A program made the translations under genes and the position numbers. Of a DNA stretch of 64,000 bases, positions 9,540-19,172 are shown piece after piece (the first letter of the stretch is position 1; each line of letters opens with the position of its first letter). Origin of the DNA: Catenovulum agarivorans DS-2 (lineage in GTDB: Bacteria > Pseudomonadota > Gammaproteobacteria > Enterobacterales > Alteromonadaceae); NCBI RefSeq assembly GCF_000568405.1, contig NZ_ARZY01000021.1, positions 1 to 64,000 on the forward strand, written 5' to 3'. The notes beneath the pieces were generated by a model that saw only the letters and a program-made list of their open reading frames with translations, had not been told where the DNA came from and did not search any database.

Positions 9540-11003
9540 TTAAAGCCTTTTGATATTCTCTTGTTCTTCACGCAATTGTTTTATTCTGGCAGAAATTCGC
9601 CGTTTTTCAGTTTCAGACTGCCGTTCAATATAGTTAAACGCTGTGTGCAATTCGTCTATTGCTTTAGGATAAGCTAAGACTAAAGCATATAGTTCTGCCT
9701 GAGCTTGATGATACATTGAACGATTACCAAGCTGTTTATACGCTTGAGCCATCAGTTGCCACGCCAGATAGTGCTCGGGGTGCAGAATAATAAAATCTTT
9801 CAATATTTCAACTGCTTTCTGAGCTTGATTAGCTGTCAACAGAGCGTTTGCATAATTAAGCAGCAAAACTTGGTTTTTAGGCATCAATGCCAGCTTGCCG
9901 CTCAACAATTCAAGTATAGACGCATATTGTTTTAAGCCCAGTGCAATGTCGGTTTTTAAGTCCAAATAAAACAAATTGTTTGCATCAAGCTGTAATAACT
10001 CATTTATTAAAGGCTCTGCTTGTGCGTATTTTTCTTCTTTCATGAGCGCTAAAGCTAAGCCGTATTTGAGTAGTGGGTTGTTAGCTTGGCCCATGCTGTT
10101 TAGTTGCGATTGAAAGTATTCAATATGATAGCTTGGTACTTGGGTGTAAAAAACTGATGTTCTTATTTGGGCTAAATTAAAATATAAACTTTCGTCGGCG
10201 CGTACAGGTGGCAAGCCATCTATGCGTGCGCGTATATCACTGACTCGACTATCAGGCAATGGATGCGAATAAAGCATAGCGGGCAATTTACTTGAGTAGC
10301 GGCTTTGCTCGGCTAAGCGAACAAAAAAATCGCGTGCCCCTCTTGGGTCGAATCCGGCGTCGATTAAAATGCGTAGACCAATACGGTCGGCTTCTTTTTC
10401 ATTTTGTCGGTTATAATTCAATGCCATTTGTTGGCTACCAGCTTGGGCGGTAGTAATGGCGGCTGCACCTGCGCTTGGGTCCGCCATCGCGATTAATATT
10501 GCACCTAATAATGAGGCAATGGTAAGCGGCGCATTGCGTTCGTTTTGTTCTATGGTTCTGGCGATATGCCGCTGAGTCACGTGAGCAATTTCATGGCCAA
10601 TTACAGACGCCAGTTCACTTTCGGTTTTTGCTTCTAACAAGGTTCGGGTATGTATAGCAACAACACCACCAAAAGTTGCAAAGGCATTAATTTGTGGATT
10701 TTTAATTAGATAAAAATCAAATGGATAACGAACATCGGGCGCTTTCGAGACCAATTTATTGCCCAAATCATTTAGGTATTGGTCTAATAAAGGATCGGAA
10801 ATCACCGGTGAGGTTGCTCGTAGTTGCCGCCGAATCACTTGGCCCAATACTTTTTCTTTTTCAATGGTTAAACTGCCAGCTGCAACTGTGCCTAACGTAG
10901 GTAATTTATGGTTATTCGCTATTGATGCATAACCTACAGGCGATGAAGTTGTAACAATACCGAGCGCAGCCGCAACTGTAATGCATTTCAGTTTATTGAA
11001 CAA
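9540..11003 (-). CDS. bepA: Periplasmic M48 metalloprotease/chaperone BepA
   Basis: A 487-residue protein, the same length as E. coli BepA (YfgC), which helps LptD and BAM substrates assemble and degrades stalled ones in the periplasm. A signal peptide occupies about residues 1-27. The M48 zinc site is HEIAH (137-141) with the glutamate ligand in NEKEAD (about 204). H247 in LYSHPLP matches the histidine that gates the E. coli active site. TPR repeats fill about 300-470. The start is a TTG at 11003 with AAGGA seven nt upstream. The stop lies 3 bp from the arsC start, so the genes are probably cotranscribed. Confidence 0.95.
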   Translation of the reverse strand: MFNKLKCITVAAALGIVTTSSPVGYASIANNHKLPTLGTVAAGSLTIEKEKVLGQVIRRQLRATSPVISDPLLDQYLNDLGNKLVSKAPDVRYPFDFYLIKNPQINAFATFGGVVAIHTRTLLEAKTESELASVIGHEIAHVTQRHIARTIEQNERNAPLTIASLLGAILIAMADPSAGAAAITTAQAGSQQMALNYNRQNEKEADRIGLRILIDAGFDPRGARDFFVRLAEQSRYSSKLPAMLYSHPLPDSRVSDIRARIDGLPPVRADESLYFNLAQIRTSVFYTQVPSYHIEYFQSQLNSMGQANNPLLKYGLALALMKEEKYAQAEPLINELLQLDANNLFYLDLKTDIALGLKQYASILELLSGKLALMPKNQVLLLNYANALLTANQAQKAVEILKDFIILHPEHYLAWQLMAQAYKQLGNRSMYHQAQAELYALVLAYPKAIDELHTAFNYIERQSETEKRRISARIKQLREEQENIKRL

Positions 11004-11033
11004 ACAACTATCCTTACTTAATTGGTACTTGTG

Positions 11034-11696
11034 TTACTTAGAGCCAAAATCTGACAAATCGTTTCCTTTAAGATCACCTAATAACAAATCATCATAGTCA
11101 TCTGATGCGATCGATTTTTCTTGTGCCTTAAAGTACTGTTCAATTGTTACGCCATCAACTTTTACTACATCTACATGTGATTTCATGTAACCTATCAATT
11201 TATCAACACATTGCATTGCATAAAAAATTAATGCTCGGTCAGCAATATCGCCGCGTTGAAAGTAATAATCGATAAATTTATGTAACGAGTTGACCCGACA
11301 CAGCACTTTCATTGTGCCTGGATCCCAAGTGATAAACTCCATTAATTTGTGACCACGAACATATTGATCGATTTCTTTGTTTTTGGCGTAAGGGAAGCAA
11401 TGCAGCTCAAACCCTCTGTCAGTAAACAATTGATAAATGGCCAATCGTGGTTTGCGCTCTACGTGAACTTGGTTATGGTCGTCAAAATAACCACCTAACA
11501 ATTGCAAATTCCAGTTATTCGGTTTGCATATTTTGTTTAGTGCATTATCAAATCCCATGGTTTGAATACTTTCTAGTTCACTCACCGATGACGCTATCAT
11601 ATGGTAAAAAGGCGGTAAATCACCCCAGTTCAGTTGGCGTTTAAACTTATTAATGTCTTTAAGAGTCGGATTTTCCGGTAAGCCAGAGTTATTCAT
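11034..11696 (-). CDS. Conserved-looking protein of unknown function
   Basis: A 220-residue soluble protein with no signal peptide and no motif I recognise. It is rich in aromatic and charged residues and ends in an acidic tail (DDYDDLLLGDLKG...). A central segment about residues 40-130 could be an alpha/beta fold. It lies just upstream of bepA on the same strand with 30 bp between, so it may be the first gene of that operon; AGAGAG precedes its ATG. Function not assigned. Confidence 0.7.
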   Translation of the reverse strand: MNNSGLPENPTLKDINKFKRQLNWGDLPPFYHMIASSVSELESIQTMGFDNALNKICKPNNWNLQLLGGYFDDHNQVHVERKPRLAIYQLFTDRGFELHCFPYAKNKEIDQYVRGHKLMEFITWDPGTMKVLCRVNSLHKFIDYYFQRGDIADRALIFYAMQCVDKLIGYMKSHVDVVKVDGVTIEQYFKAQEKSIASDDYDDLLLGDLKGNDLSDFGSK

Positions 11697-11831
11697 TGTA
11701 GAGCTCTCTAATCTTGCAAATATTTGTTAAACTTAAAGGCAAAGTAAATTTTATTATTTTTGCCTTGTCTTAGGCAGTTTTCATTCAGCTCAATTTATAA
11801 ACAAAGATCAACAAGCCCGAATAATTTTACT

Positions 11832-12056
11832 ATGTCTGAACCTATTGACTGCCGTAACATGTGTTGCCCAATGCCTTTGCTTACTTTAAAGCTTAGCCTA
11901 AAAAAAGCTCAAAAGGGTGAGCAAATTGAAGTTTTGTTACGTGATAAATCATCACTCAAAGATATCCCAGCTTGGTTAAAACTAAAAGCTTATCCGCATA
12001 AAATCTCACAACTTTCTGAAACTGACTATTTATTGCTCGTTACTAACTGCTATTGA
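11832..12056 (+). CDS. TusA/SirA-family sulfurtransferase-like protein
   Basis: A 74-residue protein of the TusA/SirA fold, with the family CPMP motif near the N-terminus (NMCCPMPLL, Cys12 being the usual sulfur carrier, preceded by a second Cys). The frame is open further upstream to a TTG at 11760, but the ATG at 11832 gives the normal family length and N-terminus (MSEPIDCRNM). TusA proteins relay sulfur for tRNA thiolation; small paralogues such as this often have unknown acceptors. No strong ribosome-binding site is visible. Confidence 0.85.
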   Translation: MSEPIDCRNMCCPMPLLTLKLSLKKAQKGEQIEVLLRDKSSLKDIPAWLKLKAYPHKISQLSETDYLLLVTNCY

Positions 12057-12183
12057 GCAATCGTATCATCTATCTGCAAACTTTTGGGGCCTGTATCTTC
12101 AACTAGCTTGGGTATATAATTAAAAAATACCCAATGATTGCCGATATATAGGTGATTGGGTTAAATAAGTAGGAGGGCATGAA

Positions 12184-12438
12184 ATGAACACAGATATGAT
12201 TATCCCGTTTATGCCGCGTATTGTTCAAAACAAGCTGCAACCTCCAAAGCTGAATGTAAAAAGAGTTAAAGCTTCAGTCAAACAACACGAAGATGCTCCG
12301 CAGGACAGGTATTTAAATAATAGACTCGCTCACCATGCTGCCGATACTCGGTATCATGCTCCTGACGAGCAACAGCAATCTGAGTCGGGCGTTTATGTGG
12401 ACGATAAGGGACAAAAGCATGTGGACATAGAAGTATAA
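12184..12438 (+). CDS. Small hydrophilic protein of unknown function
   Basis: An 84-residue protein with a near-perfect ribosome-binding site (AGGAGG at 12172-12177), which supports real translation. It is basic in the first half and rich in His, Gln and Asp in the second, with no membrane segment and probably largely disordered. No family recognised. It stands alone between the TusA-like gene and yoaA. An 8-bp hairpin (TTGGGTAT / ATACCCAA) lies about 70 bp upstream of it. Confidence 0.65.
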   Translation: MNTDMIIPFMPRIVQNKLQPPKLNVKRVKASVKQHEDAPQDRYLNNRLAHHAADTRYHAPDEQQQSESGVYVDDKGQKHVDIEV

Positions 12439-12544
12439 ACCGCAGCAACCGACTAAGTTTACCGTTAGAAAACTTTAAATACCCCTAAAAAACACGCATA
12501 ATCCCACCCCAATTTATATCTTCACAAATTATCAGAGTTAAGTT

Positions 12545-14455
12545 TTGAGTCAGGTTGATAAGGTTTTTTCAAAAGATGGTGCGTTAGCAAAAGCAATTGA
12601 TGGCTTTCAGCCGCGTGTACCTCAAGTAAAACTTGCGTTAGCTTTTGAAAAAGCGATTCAAGACAAAAGCTTATTAATTGCCGAGGCGGGGACTGGTACG
12701 GGCAAAACTTTCGCATATTTAATTCCTGCTTTGTTAAGTGACAAAAAAGTTATTATTTCTACCGGTACTAAAAACTTACAAGAGCAGTTGTTTCATCGTG
12801 ATTTGCCTTTAGTTAAGCGTGCATTAAAAAGCCGCAGTAAAACCGCGTTACTCAAGGGACGAGCTAACTATTTGTGTTTACTTAGACATAGTCAACATAA
12901 AGCGCACCCAATGCTTGAAGATAAAAAACTGCTTAAAGATTTAAAAAATATCGACAAGTGGTTGCTATCGACTGAATCGGGCGATATTGGTGAAGTAACA
13001 ACAATTACTGAAGATTCCAAAGCCATTCCGCTCGTTACCAGCACTATAGACAACTGTTTAGGTAAAGAATGTGAAAGCTACAATGATTGTTATTTAGTGC
13101 GTGCGCGTAAAAAGGCCGCCGAAGCCGATTTAGTGGTCATTAACCATCATTTATACTTTGCTGATATGGCGGTTAAAGATACTGGTTTTGGTGAAATTGT
13201 GCCAGATTCAGACGTAGTGGTATTTGATGAGGCGCATCAAATTCCTGATATTGCCTGTGAATATTTTGGCGATAGAATTTCTACCCGTATCTTAGTTGAG
13301 CTAGGCAAAGACATGGAGCTTGCTTATCGTACTGAGTTAAAAGATGCACAGCAATTAGGCAAGGCGGCCAAAAACCTAATGACCAACGCTCGACAATTCC
13401 GTTTATCTTTTCCTGAATTACCCGAAAAAGGTAATTGGCGAGACAAAGGCCAAACTGAACAATGTCAGCGTGAATTAGACGCTTTAGTTAAATCAATTGA
13501 TTTTGCCTACGAGGTATTAAAAGAGCAGATTGGCCGCTCAAAATCAGCTGACAATTGTTTTGAACGTATTTTTGAAGCTAAACAGAAAATAGCCAAACTG
13601 ACCACTTGGCAACAACCTGATGTTAGTTTGTGGTATGAAACAACCCCGCGGCATGCAAGTTTAAATTTAACGCCACTCTCAATTGCTGATAAATTTTCTA
13701 ATTTACGTCAAGAGAAAAAACAAGCCTGGTTAATGACTTCGGCAACCTTATCGGTAGACGACCGTTTTGATCACTTTACCGATTTACTGGGGTTGGAGGA
13801 GTATACTTCTATTCAATTAGATAGCCCATTTAACTATAAAAAGCAGTCGCTGTTATGTATTCCAAGGTATTTCCCTGAACCGAATGACAGAGCTGCATTA
13901 AATGCGCTAGTCGACCTGTCATTAAAAATAATAGATGCGGCACAAGGCAGTTGTTTTTTGCTGTTTACCAGTTATCGAATGATGAATTTGGTTGCAGATA
14001 GACTTAAAAGCAAAATCGATAATCCACTGTTTATTCAAGGTGAAGTACCGAAGCGCGAATTATTAAAACAATATTTAGCAGCTAATAAACCTGTGTTGTT
14101 GGCCACAGGCGCGTTTTGGGAAGGCGTCGACGTTCGCGGTGATGCATTAAAGTGTGTAGTGATTGATAAACTACCATTTGCAGCACCTGACGACCCATTG
14201 ATGCAAGCTCGTATAGAAAATTGCCGACGAAAAGGTGAAGATCCATTCAGTAAAATTCAAATTCCACAAGCTGTTATCACCCTAAAACAAGGGGCAGGGC
14301 GTTTAATTCGGGACGTAACTGATCACGGCGTATTAATAATTTGCGACCCAAGGTTAGTATCACGCCCATATGGTGAAACTTTTATTCAAAGTTTGCCTGA
14401 TATGCAGCGTAGTCGTTCACTAGACAAAGCCTGTGAGTTTTTAAAGCAGCGTTAA
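12545..14455 (+). CDS. yoaA: DinG-family DNA helicase YoaA
   Basis: A 636-residue superfamily-2 iron-sulfur helicase of the XPD/DinG type, which unwinds 5'-tailed DNA and in E. coli works with the polymerase chi subunit on damaged forks. Walker A is EAGTGTGKT (residues 47-55) and the Walker B box is DEAH (228-231). Four cysteines (C111, C171, C176, C182) are placed to bind the 4Fe-4S cluster. QGAGRLIR near the C-terminus is motif VI. The length equals E. coli YoaA. The start is a TTG at 12545. tsaB follows 35 bp downstream, as in many gammaproteobacteria. Confidence 0.94.
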   Translation: MSQVDKVFSKDGALAKAIDGFQPRVPQVKLALAFEKAIQDKSLLIAEAGTGTGKTFAYLIPALLSDKKVIISTGTKNLQEQLFHRDLPLVKRALKSRSKTALLKGRANYLCLLRHSQHKAHPMLEDKKLLKDLKNIDKWLLSTESGDIGEVTTITEDSKAIPLVTSTIDNCLGKECESYNDCYLVRARKKAAEADLVVINHHLYFADMAVKDTGFGEIVPDSDVVVFDEAHQIPDIACEYFGDRISTRILVELGKDMELAYRTELKDAQQLGKAAKNLMTNARQFRLSFPELPEKGNWRDKGQTEQCQRELDALVKSIDFAYEVLKEQIGRSKSADNCFERIFEAKQKIAKLTTWQQPDVSLWYETTPRHASLNLTPLSIADKFSNLRQEKKQAWLMTSATLSVDDRFDHFTDLLGLEEYTSIQLDSPFNYKKQSLLCIPRYFPEPNDRAALNALVDLSLKIIDAAQGSCFLLFTSYRMMNLVADRLKSKIDNPLFIQGEVPKRELLKQYLAANKPVLLATGAFWEGVDVRGDALKCVVIDKLPFAAPDDPLMQARIENCRRKGEDPFSKIQIPQAVITLKQGAGRLIRDVTDHGVLIICDPRLVSRPYGETFIQSLPDMQRSRSLDKACEFLKQR

Positions 14456-14490
14456 GTGAAATTGATATACAGATTTAAAGAGTGATAGAT

Positions 14491-15207
14491 ATGAAGTACA
14501 TTTTAGCCTTAGATACCTCAACTGAAGCTTGCTCTGCAGCTTTATTGTTGAATGACGGTGAGCAGTCAAAAGAGTTTGTTGAATTTGCTGTGTGTCCGCG
14601 AGAGCATAACAAACGAATATTGTCGATGACAGAGTCGGTATTAACCCAAGCTGGCATTCAACTAAGTGATGTTGACCTTATTGCTTATGGTAAAGGTCCT
14701 GGCAGTTTTACAGGTGTGCGCATTGCAACAGGTATAGTGCAAGGTTTAGCACTTGGTGCAGACAAACCCGCATATGGCGTTTCAACATTGGCTGCAATGG
14801 CACATTGTGTATACCGAACTCAATTAGCGCACTCTAAACCTGCATATGTGATTCCAGCTATTGATGCGCGTATGAACGAAATTTACCTTGCTGCATATAA
14901 AGTAACGGGCTTAGGTAAAGTTGAAAGCATTTTAAAAGAGCGTGTTTGTCCACCAGCCGGTGCTTTATTGGAGTTAGACAAACAACAAGCTTGGACTAGT
15001 GTTGGTACGGGGTGGCAAACCTATGAGCAAGAACTTACTGAGCAGTTGCCTACACAAATTTATAATCAACAACCTTTTCCAACCGCTTTAGATATAGCGC
15101 TAATTTCTGCGCAAAATGCCACAAAAGCTCAATTAGAAAAAGCAGCTGATATCTCACCTGTATATGTTAGAGATGAGGTTACTTGGCAAAAAATGCCAGG
15201 TAAATAA
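14491..15207 (+). CDS. tsaB: tRNA threonylcarbamoyladenosine synthesis protein TsaB
   Basis: A protein of about 238 residues of the ASKHA fold that acts with TsaD and TsaE to add threonylcarbamoyl to A37 of ANN-decoding tRNAs. Signature elements are ILALDTSTEACS at the N-terminus and GKGPGSFTGVRIA at about 68-80. The frame is open from a GTG at 14482, but the ATG at 14491 has AAAGAG suitably placed before it and gives the normal N-terminus. It probably shares a transcript with yoaA. A 13-bp perfect inverted repeat lies after its stop. Confidence 0.94.
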   Translation: MKYILALDTSTEACSAALLLNDGEQSKEFVEFAVCPREHNKRILSMTESVLTQAGIQLSDVDLIAYGKGPGSFTGVRIATGIVQGLALGADKPAYGVSTLAAMAHCVYRTQLAHSKPAYVIPAIDARMNEIYLAAYKVTGLGKVESILKERVCPPAGALLELDKQQAWTSVGTGWQTYEQELTEQLPTQIYNQQPFPTALDIALISAQNATKAQLEKAADISPVYVRDEVTWQKMPGK

Positions 15208-15230
15208 ACCTAACCTATAGAACATTTATT

Positions 15231-15265
15231 CATAACGCTTTGAGTTGTTAAATCAAAGCGTTATG
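15231..15265 (+). terminator. Perfect 13-bp stem-loop after tsaB
   Basis: CATAACGCTTTGA (15231-15243) pairs perfectly with 15253-15265 across a 9-nt loop, 24 bp after the tsaB stop. No U-run follows, so it may act as an attenuating or 3'-stabilising structure rather than a classic terminator. Confidence 0.55.
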
Positions 15266-15440
15266 TATATGTCACAAAAGCATCTTTGAATAATGTAACA
15301 CCTTGATCTGTATGTAAACTTGAATTGCTATGGTTAGCTCTTAGTATCTGTTTGAAAAATATACATGTGTATTTAACTTGTTACCCCTTACTAAACGCGC
15401 TATTACTTATAGTATTCACTAGGCTGAAGGATTATGGATT

Positions 15441-17495
15441 ATGGCTAGAATACTGTTGGTTGAAGATGAATTAATTGCACGGGAGTTAATCAAAGCAACT
15501 CTCAAGGCTGATTCTACAATTGATTTAGACACGTGTGATACCGTTAAAAAGGCGCAAGCACTTCTTTCAAACAATCAATATGATTTAGTGATACTAGATA
15601 TTAGTTTACCTGACGGTTCGGGTGTAACCATACTTGAATTAATTCGCAGTACTGAATCAGCAATCAGTTTGCCTGTTGTGATGGTCAGCGCGCATAGAAA
15701 TAACCGTAGAATTGTTTCGTGTTTGCGTTTAGGCGCAAATGATTACATCACTAAACCCATAGATGTACAGATTTTATTAGCACGAATTCAAAACTTATTA
15801 TTGATTAAAAGGTTAGATTCAGACAGACGCCAAGCAAACGAACGGTTTAGTTTAGCAGCAATGGGCGCCAATGATGGTTTGTGGGATTGGTTAATTAGTT
15901 CGGACGAGGCATTTTTTTCATCTAGGTGGAAAAAAATGCTTGGTTATGATGAACAGGATTTTCCGAATCAATTTAATGCGTTTGTCGAGCGCATTCATCC
16001 AAATGATACTTTTGAGTTTAATCGTAGTTTACGCCATCACTTAGAGGGAATATCAGAGCATTTTTGTCAAGAATGCCGTATTCAGCATGCGGATGGAACC
16101 TATAGATGGATGATGGTGCGCGGCGCAGCGATCCGGCATAAAAATGGTAAAGCCTATCGAATGGCTGGTTCAATGACAGATTTTACTAATCGGAAGATAA
16201 TTGATCCAATAGCAGATGTATTGAATCGCTCTGCGTTTATTGACCGAATGGAATTATTATTACAGGCAGTACAAGCGCAACAAATTACCAATTTTACCGT
16301 TATTTTAATTTCACTAAATCGGTATAAATTAATTCGAGATAGTTACGGACACCATTTTTGTGATCGGCTCATTTTTGAAGTTGCAAGCACTTTATCCGCA
16401 ATTGTACCGCCGCAAGAAAGCCTGGCTAGGGTTGATGACGAAAAGTTTGCTTTAACAGTACAAAATGCCAGCAGCGTCGAGTCGTGCGTTGACATTATTG
16501 AACAGAAAATTATTCCAGCGCTTAAAACGCCATTAATGATTGAACACAAAGAAATTCATCTAACTTTTTCAACTGCAATAGTGGCTCAAACAGCCAGTTA
16601 TATTAATGCGGCAGATATTTTGCGCGATGCTGATATTGCATTAAACGACGCTTGGTTATTACGCAATCAACAAATTGCCATTTTTCAACCCAAGTTACAA
16701 ACTAGCCTTAAAGACAAAGCTCAATTAGAAGAAGATTTACACAAGGCGTTAGAGTCAAATAGTTTTGATGTGTTTTATCAAGCGAAGGTGGATAGCAAGG
16801 GGCAAATTGTTGGTGCTGAGGCACTTGCGCGTTGGTTTCACCCTACAAGAGGTTTGATTTCACCAGCGGATTTTATCCCGATAGCAGAAGAAACGGGTTT
16901 AATTATTGAGCTTGGCAAAATCGTACTAACAAAAGTTTGCAAACAATTGCAGCTTTGGTTTGAAAAAGGCATCAAAATTCCAGTCGCAGTGAATTTATCC
17001 GCACGACAGTTAATTAATCAAAACTTGCAAGATGACATACTCAATTTGCTTCATCAGCACAGGTTACCAAACGAATTGCTTGAACTAGAAGTAACGGAAA
17101 CCCTGTTGCTGGAAAATTTAGATGCCGCCTTACCAATTTTAAATGCGTTTCATCGCAATGGCATCAAAGTATCGATTGACGATTTTGGAACAGGTTATTC
17201 ATCTTTGGCCTACCTAAAATCGCTTCCATTGAATACGTTAAAAATTGATAAGTCGTTTATCAAAGAATTACCAAATAACGAAAATGATAAAGCAATCGTT
17301 GAAGCAATTGCCTATATCGCTAAAGCCCTTGGCCTCTCTACTATAGCAGAAGGGGTTGAAACTAAGGCGCAACTAAACTTTTTGCAGAGCTTGAATGTAT
17401 GTTGTTTTCAAGGTTTTTATTTCTATAAGCCTTTGCCCGTAGAAGCATTTGAAGACGTGATGAACCAACAGATAACGCATGAATATATTGACTAA
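15441..17495 (+). CDS. Response regulator-PAS-GGDEF-EAL c-di-GMP protein
   Basis: A 684-residue cytoplasmic signalling protein. The receiver domain (1-120) keeps the phospho-acceptor D53 and the conserved K105. A PAS domain with its PAC motif spans about 135-250. The GGDEF-type domain (about 260-420) is degenerate: the signature position reads RVDDEKF, so cyclase activity is not expected. The EAL domain (about 430-675) keeps GAEALARW, NLSARQ, EVTETLLLEN, DDFGTGYSSL and KIDKSF, so it should hydrolyse c-di-GMP. Net output is therefore probably phosphodiesterase, tuned by phosphorylation and the PAS ligand. The cognate kinase is not adjacent. Confidence 0.92.
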   Translation: MARILLVEDELIARELIKATLKADSTIDLDTCDTVKKAQALLSNNQYDLVILDISLPDGSGVTILELIRSTESAISLPVVMVSAHRNNRRIVSCLRLGANDYITKPIDVQILLARIQNLLLIKRLDSDRRQANERFSLAAMGANDGLWDWLISSDEAFFSSRWKKMLGYDEQDFPNQFNAFVERIHPNDTFEFNRSLRHHLEGISEHFCQECRIQHADGTYRWMMVRGAAIRHKNGKAYRMAGSMTDFTNRKIIDPIADVLNRSAFIDRMELLLQAVQAQQITNFTVILISLNRYKLIRDSYGHHFCDRLIFEVASTLSAIVPPQESLARVDDEKFALTVQNASSVESCVDIIEQKIIPALKTPLMIEHKEIHLTFSTAIVAQTASYINAADILRDADIALNDAWLLRNQQIAIFQPKLQTSLKDKAQLEEDLHKALESNSFDVFYQAKVDSKGQIVGAEALARWFHPTRGLISPADFIPIAEETGLIIELGKIVLTKVCKQLQLWFEKGIKIPVAVNLSARQLINQNLQDDILNLLHQHRLPNELLELEVTETLLLENLDAALPILNAFHRNGIKVSIDDFGTGYSSLAYLKSLPLNTLKIDKSFIKELPNNENDKAIVEAIAYIAKALGLSTIAEGVETKAQLNFLQSLNVCCFQGFYFYKPLPVEAFEDVMNQQITHEYID

Positions 17496-17540
17496 GCTGT
17501 TATACTTAAACTAATCGAGTTGTTATGGTTGATTAGATTT

Positions 17541-18152
17541 ATGTTATTACTTAACAAAAGCTTAGCGAAAGTTGTCACGAGTATAAGCTTACTTGTAGGA
17601 CTAGCCGCTTGTAGTACGGTACCAGAAAATTTACGTGTTGCCGACAATGTACGCCTTGTTAATTACGACCAAGCTAATAAACAAGCTCAAGCTGTGGTTG
17701 GAGAGCAAGCGCGTTGGGGCGGCGTTATTGTAGCGGTTAAAAATTTACCTAAGCAAACCATGTTGGAACTGGTGCACTATGATGCCTATAGCAGTAGTAA
17801 GCCCAAAGTGACGGATAAATCTAAAGGACGTTTTCGCGTCTATGTTGAGCAGTTTTTAGAGCCCGGTATTTATAAATCGGGCCGTTTGGTTAGTGCGTTG
17901 GGGACTATATCTAAGCCTGAGCAAGGCAAAGTGGGTGATTACGAAATAAGCTATCCAGTGTTAAAACAAGCTCAGGTTTACATATGGCCTGAAGCTAAAG
18001 AAACTGATAATCGAGCAGACTTATGGCGCGATCCATTTTGGCCATATTCTAGTCGTTGGTATTGGCAGCGTTATCACTATTTGCACCCATATTATATCCC
18101 AGTTGATAAACGTAAACGTACAAGAACTAAAAAGTCGTCGACACGAGACTAA
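17541..18152 (+). CDS. slp: Slp-family outer-membrane lipoprotein
   Basis: A lipoprotein of about 203 residues. The signal peptide ends in a lipobox LAAC just before STVPENL, and the rest fits the Slp/YeaY family: RWGGVIVAVKN near the start, a DKSKGRFRVYVEQFLEPGIY-type middle, and an aromatic region near the C-terminus (PFWPYSSRWYW) with a very basic tail. Slp proteins are starvation- or stationary-phase-induced in E. coli; their role is poorly known. The frame is open from a TTG at 17520; the ATG at 17541 is preferred for a normal signal peptide. It lies 45 bp after the EAL gene and 6 bp before the hydrolase gene. Confidence 0.9.
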   Translation: MLLLNKSLAKVVTSISLLVGLAACSTVPENLRVADNVRLVNYDQANKQAQAVVGEQARWGGVIVAVKNLPKQTMLELVHYDAYSSSKPKVTDKSKGRFRVYVEQFLEPGIYKSGRLVSALGTISKPEQGKVGDYEISYPVLKQAQVYIWPEAKETDNRADLWRDPFWPYSSRWYWQRYHYLHPYYIPVDKRKRTRTKKSSTRD

Positions 18153-18158
18153 TCGCTA

Positions 18159-19064
18159 ATGCAAAGAAGCTTATTTCAAAGGTCTTGCACGCTTAATCAT
18201 GGCAAGTCTATGTGTTATCTAACTAACTTTAGCTGGGATGAATACCAGCAAAACGTGCCGACTTTATTATGTATACACGGTTGGTTAGATAATTCTGAAA
18301 GCTTTGTACCATTGGCAAAATATCTCGATGACTATCAATTAATCATAGTTGAACTGATGGGGCATGGGCATAGTGATCATCGTAGTCTCGATGCTCATTA
18401 CCATTTAATTGATTGGGTTTACGACCTCAAACTATTTTGCCAGCAGGTACAAATATCTGAGCTCTATTTGATTGGGCATTCGCTTGGAGGGGCAATTTCA
18501 GCGGTGCTAGCAGCTAGTGAACCCCAGCTCGTTAAAGCTTTAATATTATTAGAGTCGCCTGGTGCATTTACTCAGCCCGAACACGAGTTGGCCACAAATG
18601 TACACCTCGCTTTTGAAAGTCGGATAAAAATGGCTGACAAGCGCGTTAAATCGGCAACCAAGCGACCCAAAAATTTATTGCCAGCATTGGTACAAATGCG
18701 TGTTGAAAAAAATCACCTAGCAGCTGAGTATGCTGAGGCATTAATTAAACGCAACCTTTATATTGAAGCAAATTCGTTTAGTTGGAGAAGTGATGCAAGG
18801 TTACAGACTTTATCGCCGATACGTTTAACACCTGGCCAAGCTCAAGAAATTTTGGCAGCAATACAAAGTCCAGTGACCATTTGTTTAGCTGGCAATGGCT
18901 ATCAGGTGATAAAAAACACGATAGAAAAACATTTAGACTATTTTACTAAGTGCCAAGTTAAATATTTTGATGGCGCTCATCACTTCCATATGCCGCAAGC
19001 TCAACCATTGGCTCAATACATTCAACGGCAGGTGATAGAAATCTTGGAAACTAGGCAAATATAA
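18159..19064 (+). CDS. Alpha/beta-hydrolase (SERHL-like)
   Basis: A 301-residue alpha/beta-hydrolase. The oxyanion region is LLCIHGWLDN, the nucleophile elbow GHSLGG (about residues 106-111) supplies the serine, and the late histidine lies in DGAHHFHMP near 275. The sequence resembles the serine-hydrolase-like group of small esterases. The start lies 6 bp after slp, so the genes are probably cotranscribed. Substrate unknown. Confidence 0.88.
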   Translation: MQRSLFQRSCTLNHGKSMCYLTNFSWDEYQQNVPTLLCIHGWLDNSESFVPLAKYLDDYQLIIVELMGHGHSDHRSLDAHYHLIDWVYDLKLFCQQVQISELYLIGHSLGGAISAVLAASEPQLVKALILLESPGAFTQPEHELATNVHLAFESRIKMADKRVKSATKRPKNLLPALVQMRVEKNHLAAEYAEALIKRNLYIEANSFSWRSDARLQTLSPIRLTPGQAQEILAAIQSPVTICLAGNGYQVIKNTIEKHLDYFTKCQVKYFDGAHHFHMPQAQPLAQYIQRQVIEILETRQI

Positions 19065-19172
19065 AGACATCAATTGAATTAAGCTGTTCAAGCGATAATT
19101 AGCTGATGGCTATTTAGCGAATTATGTTAGAATCCTCCGCCGTTTTGTGGCATTAAATAAAGAGGAATAAGC

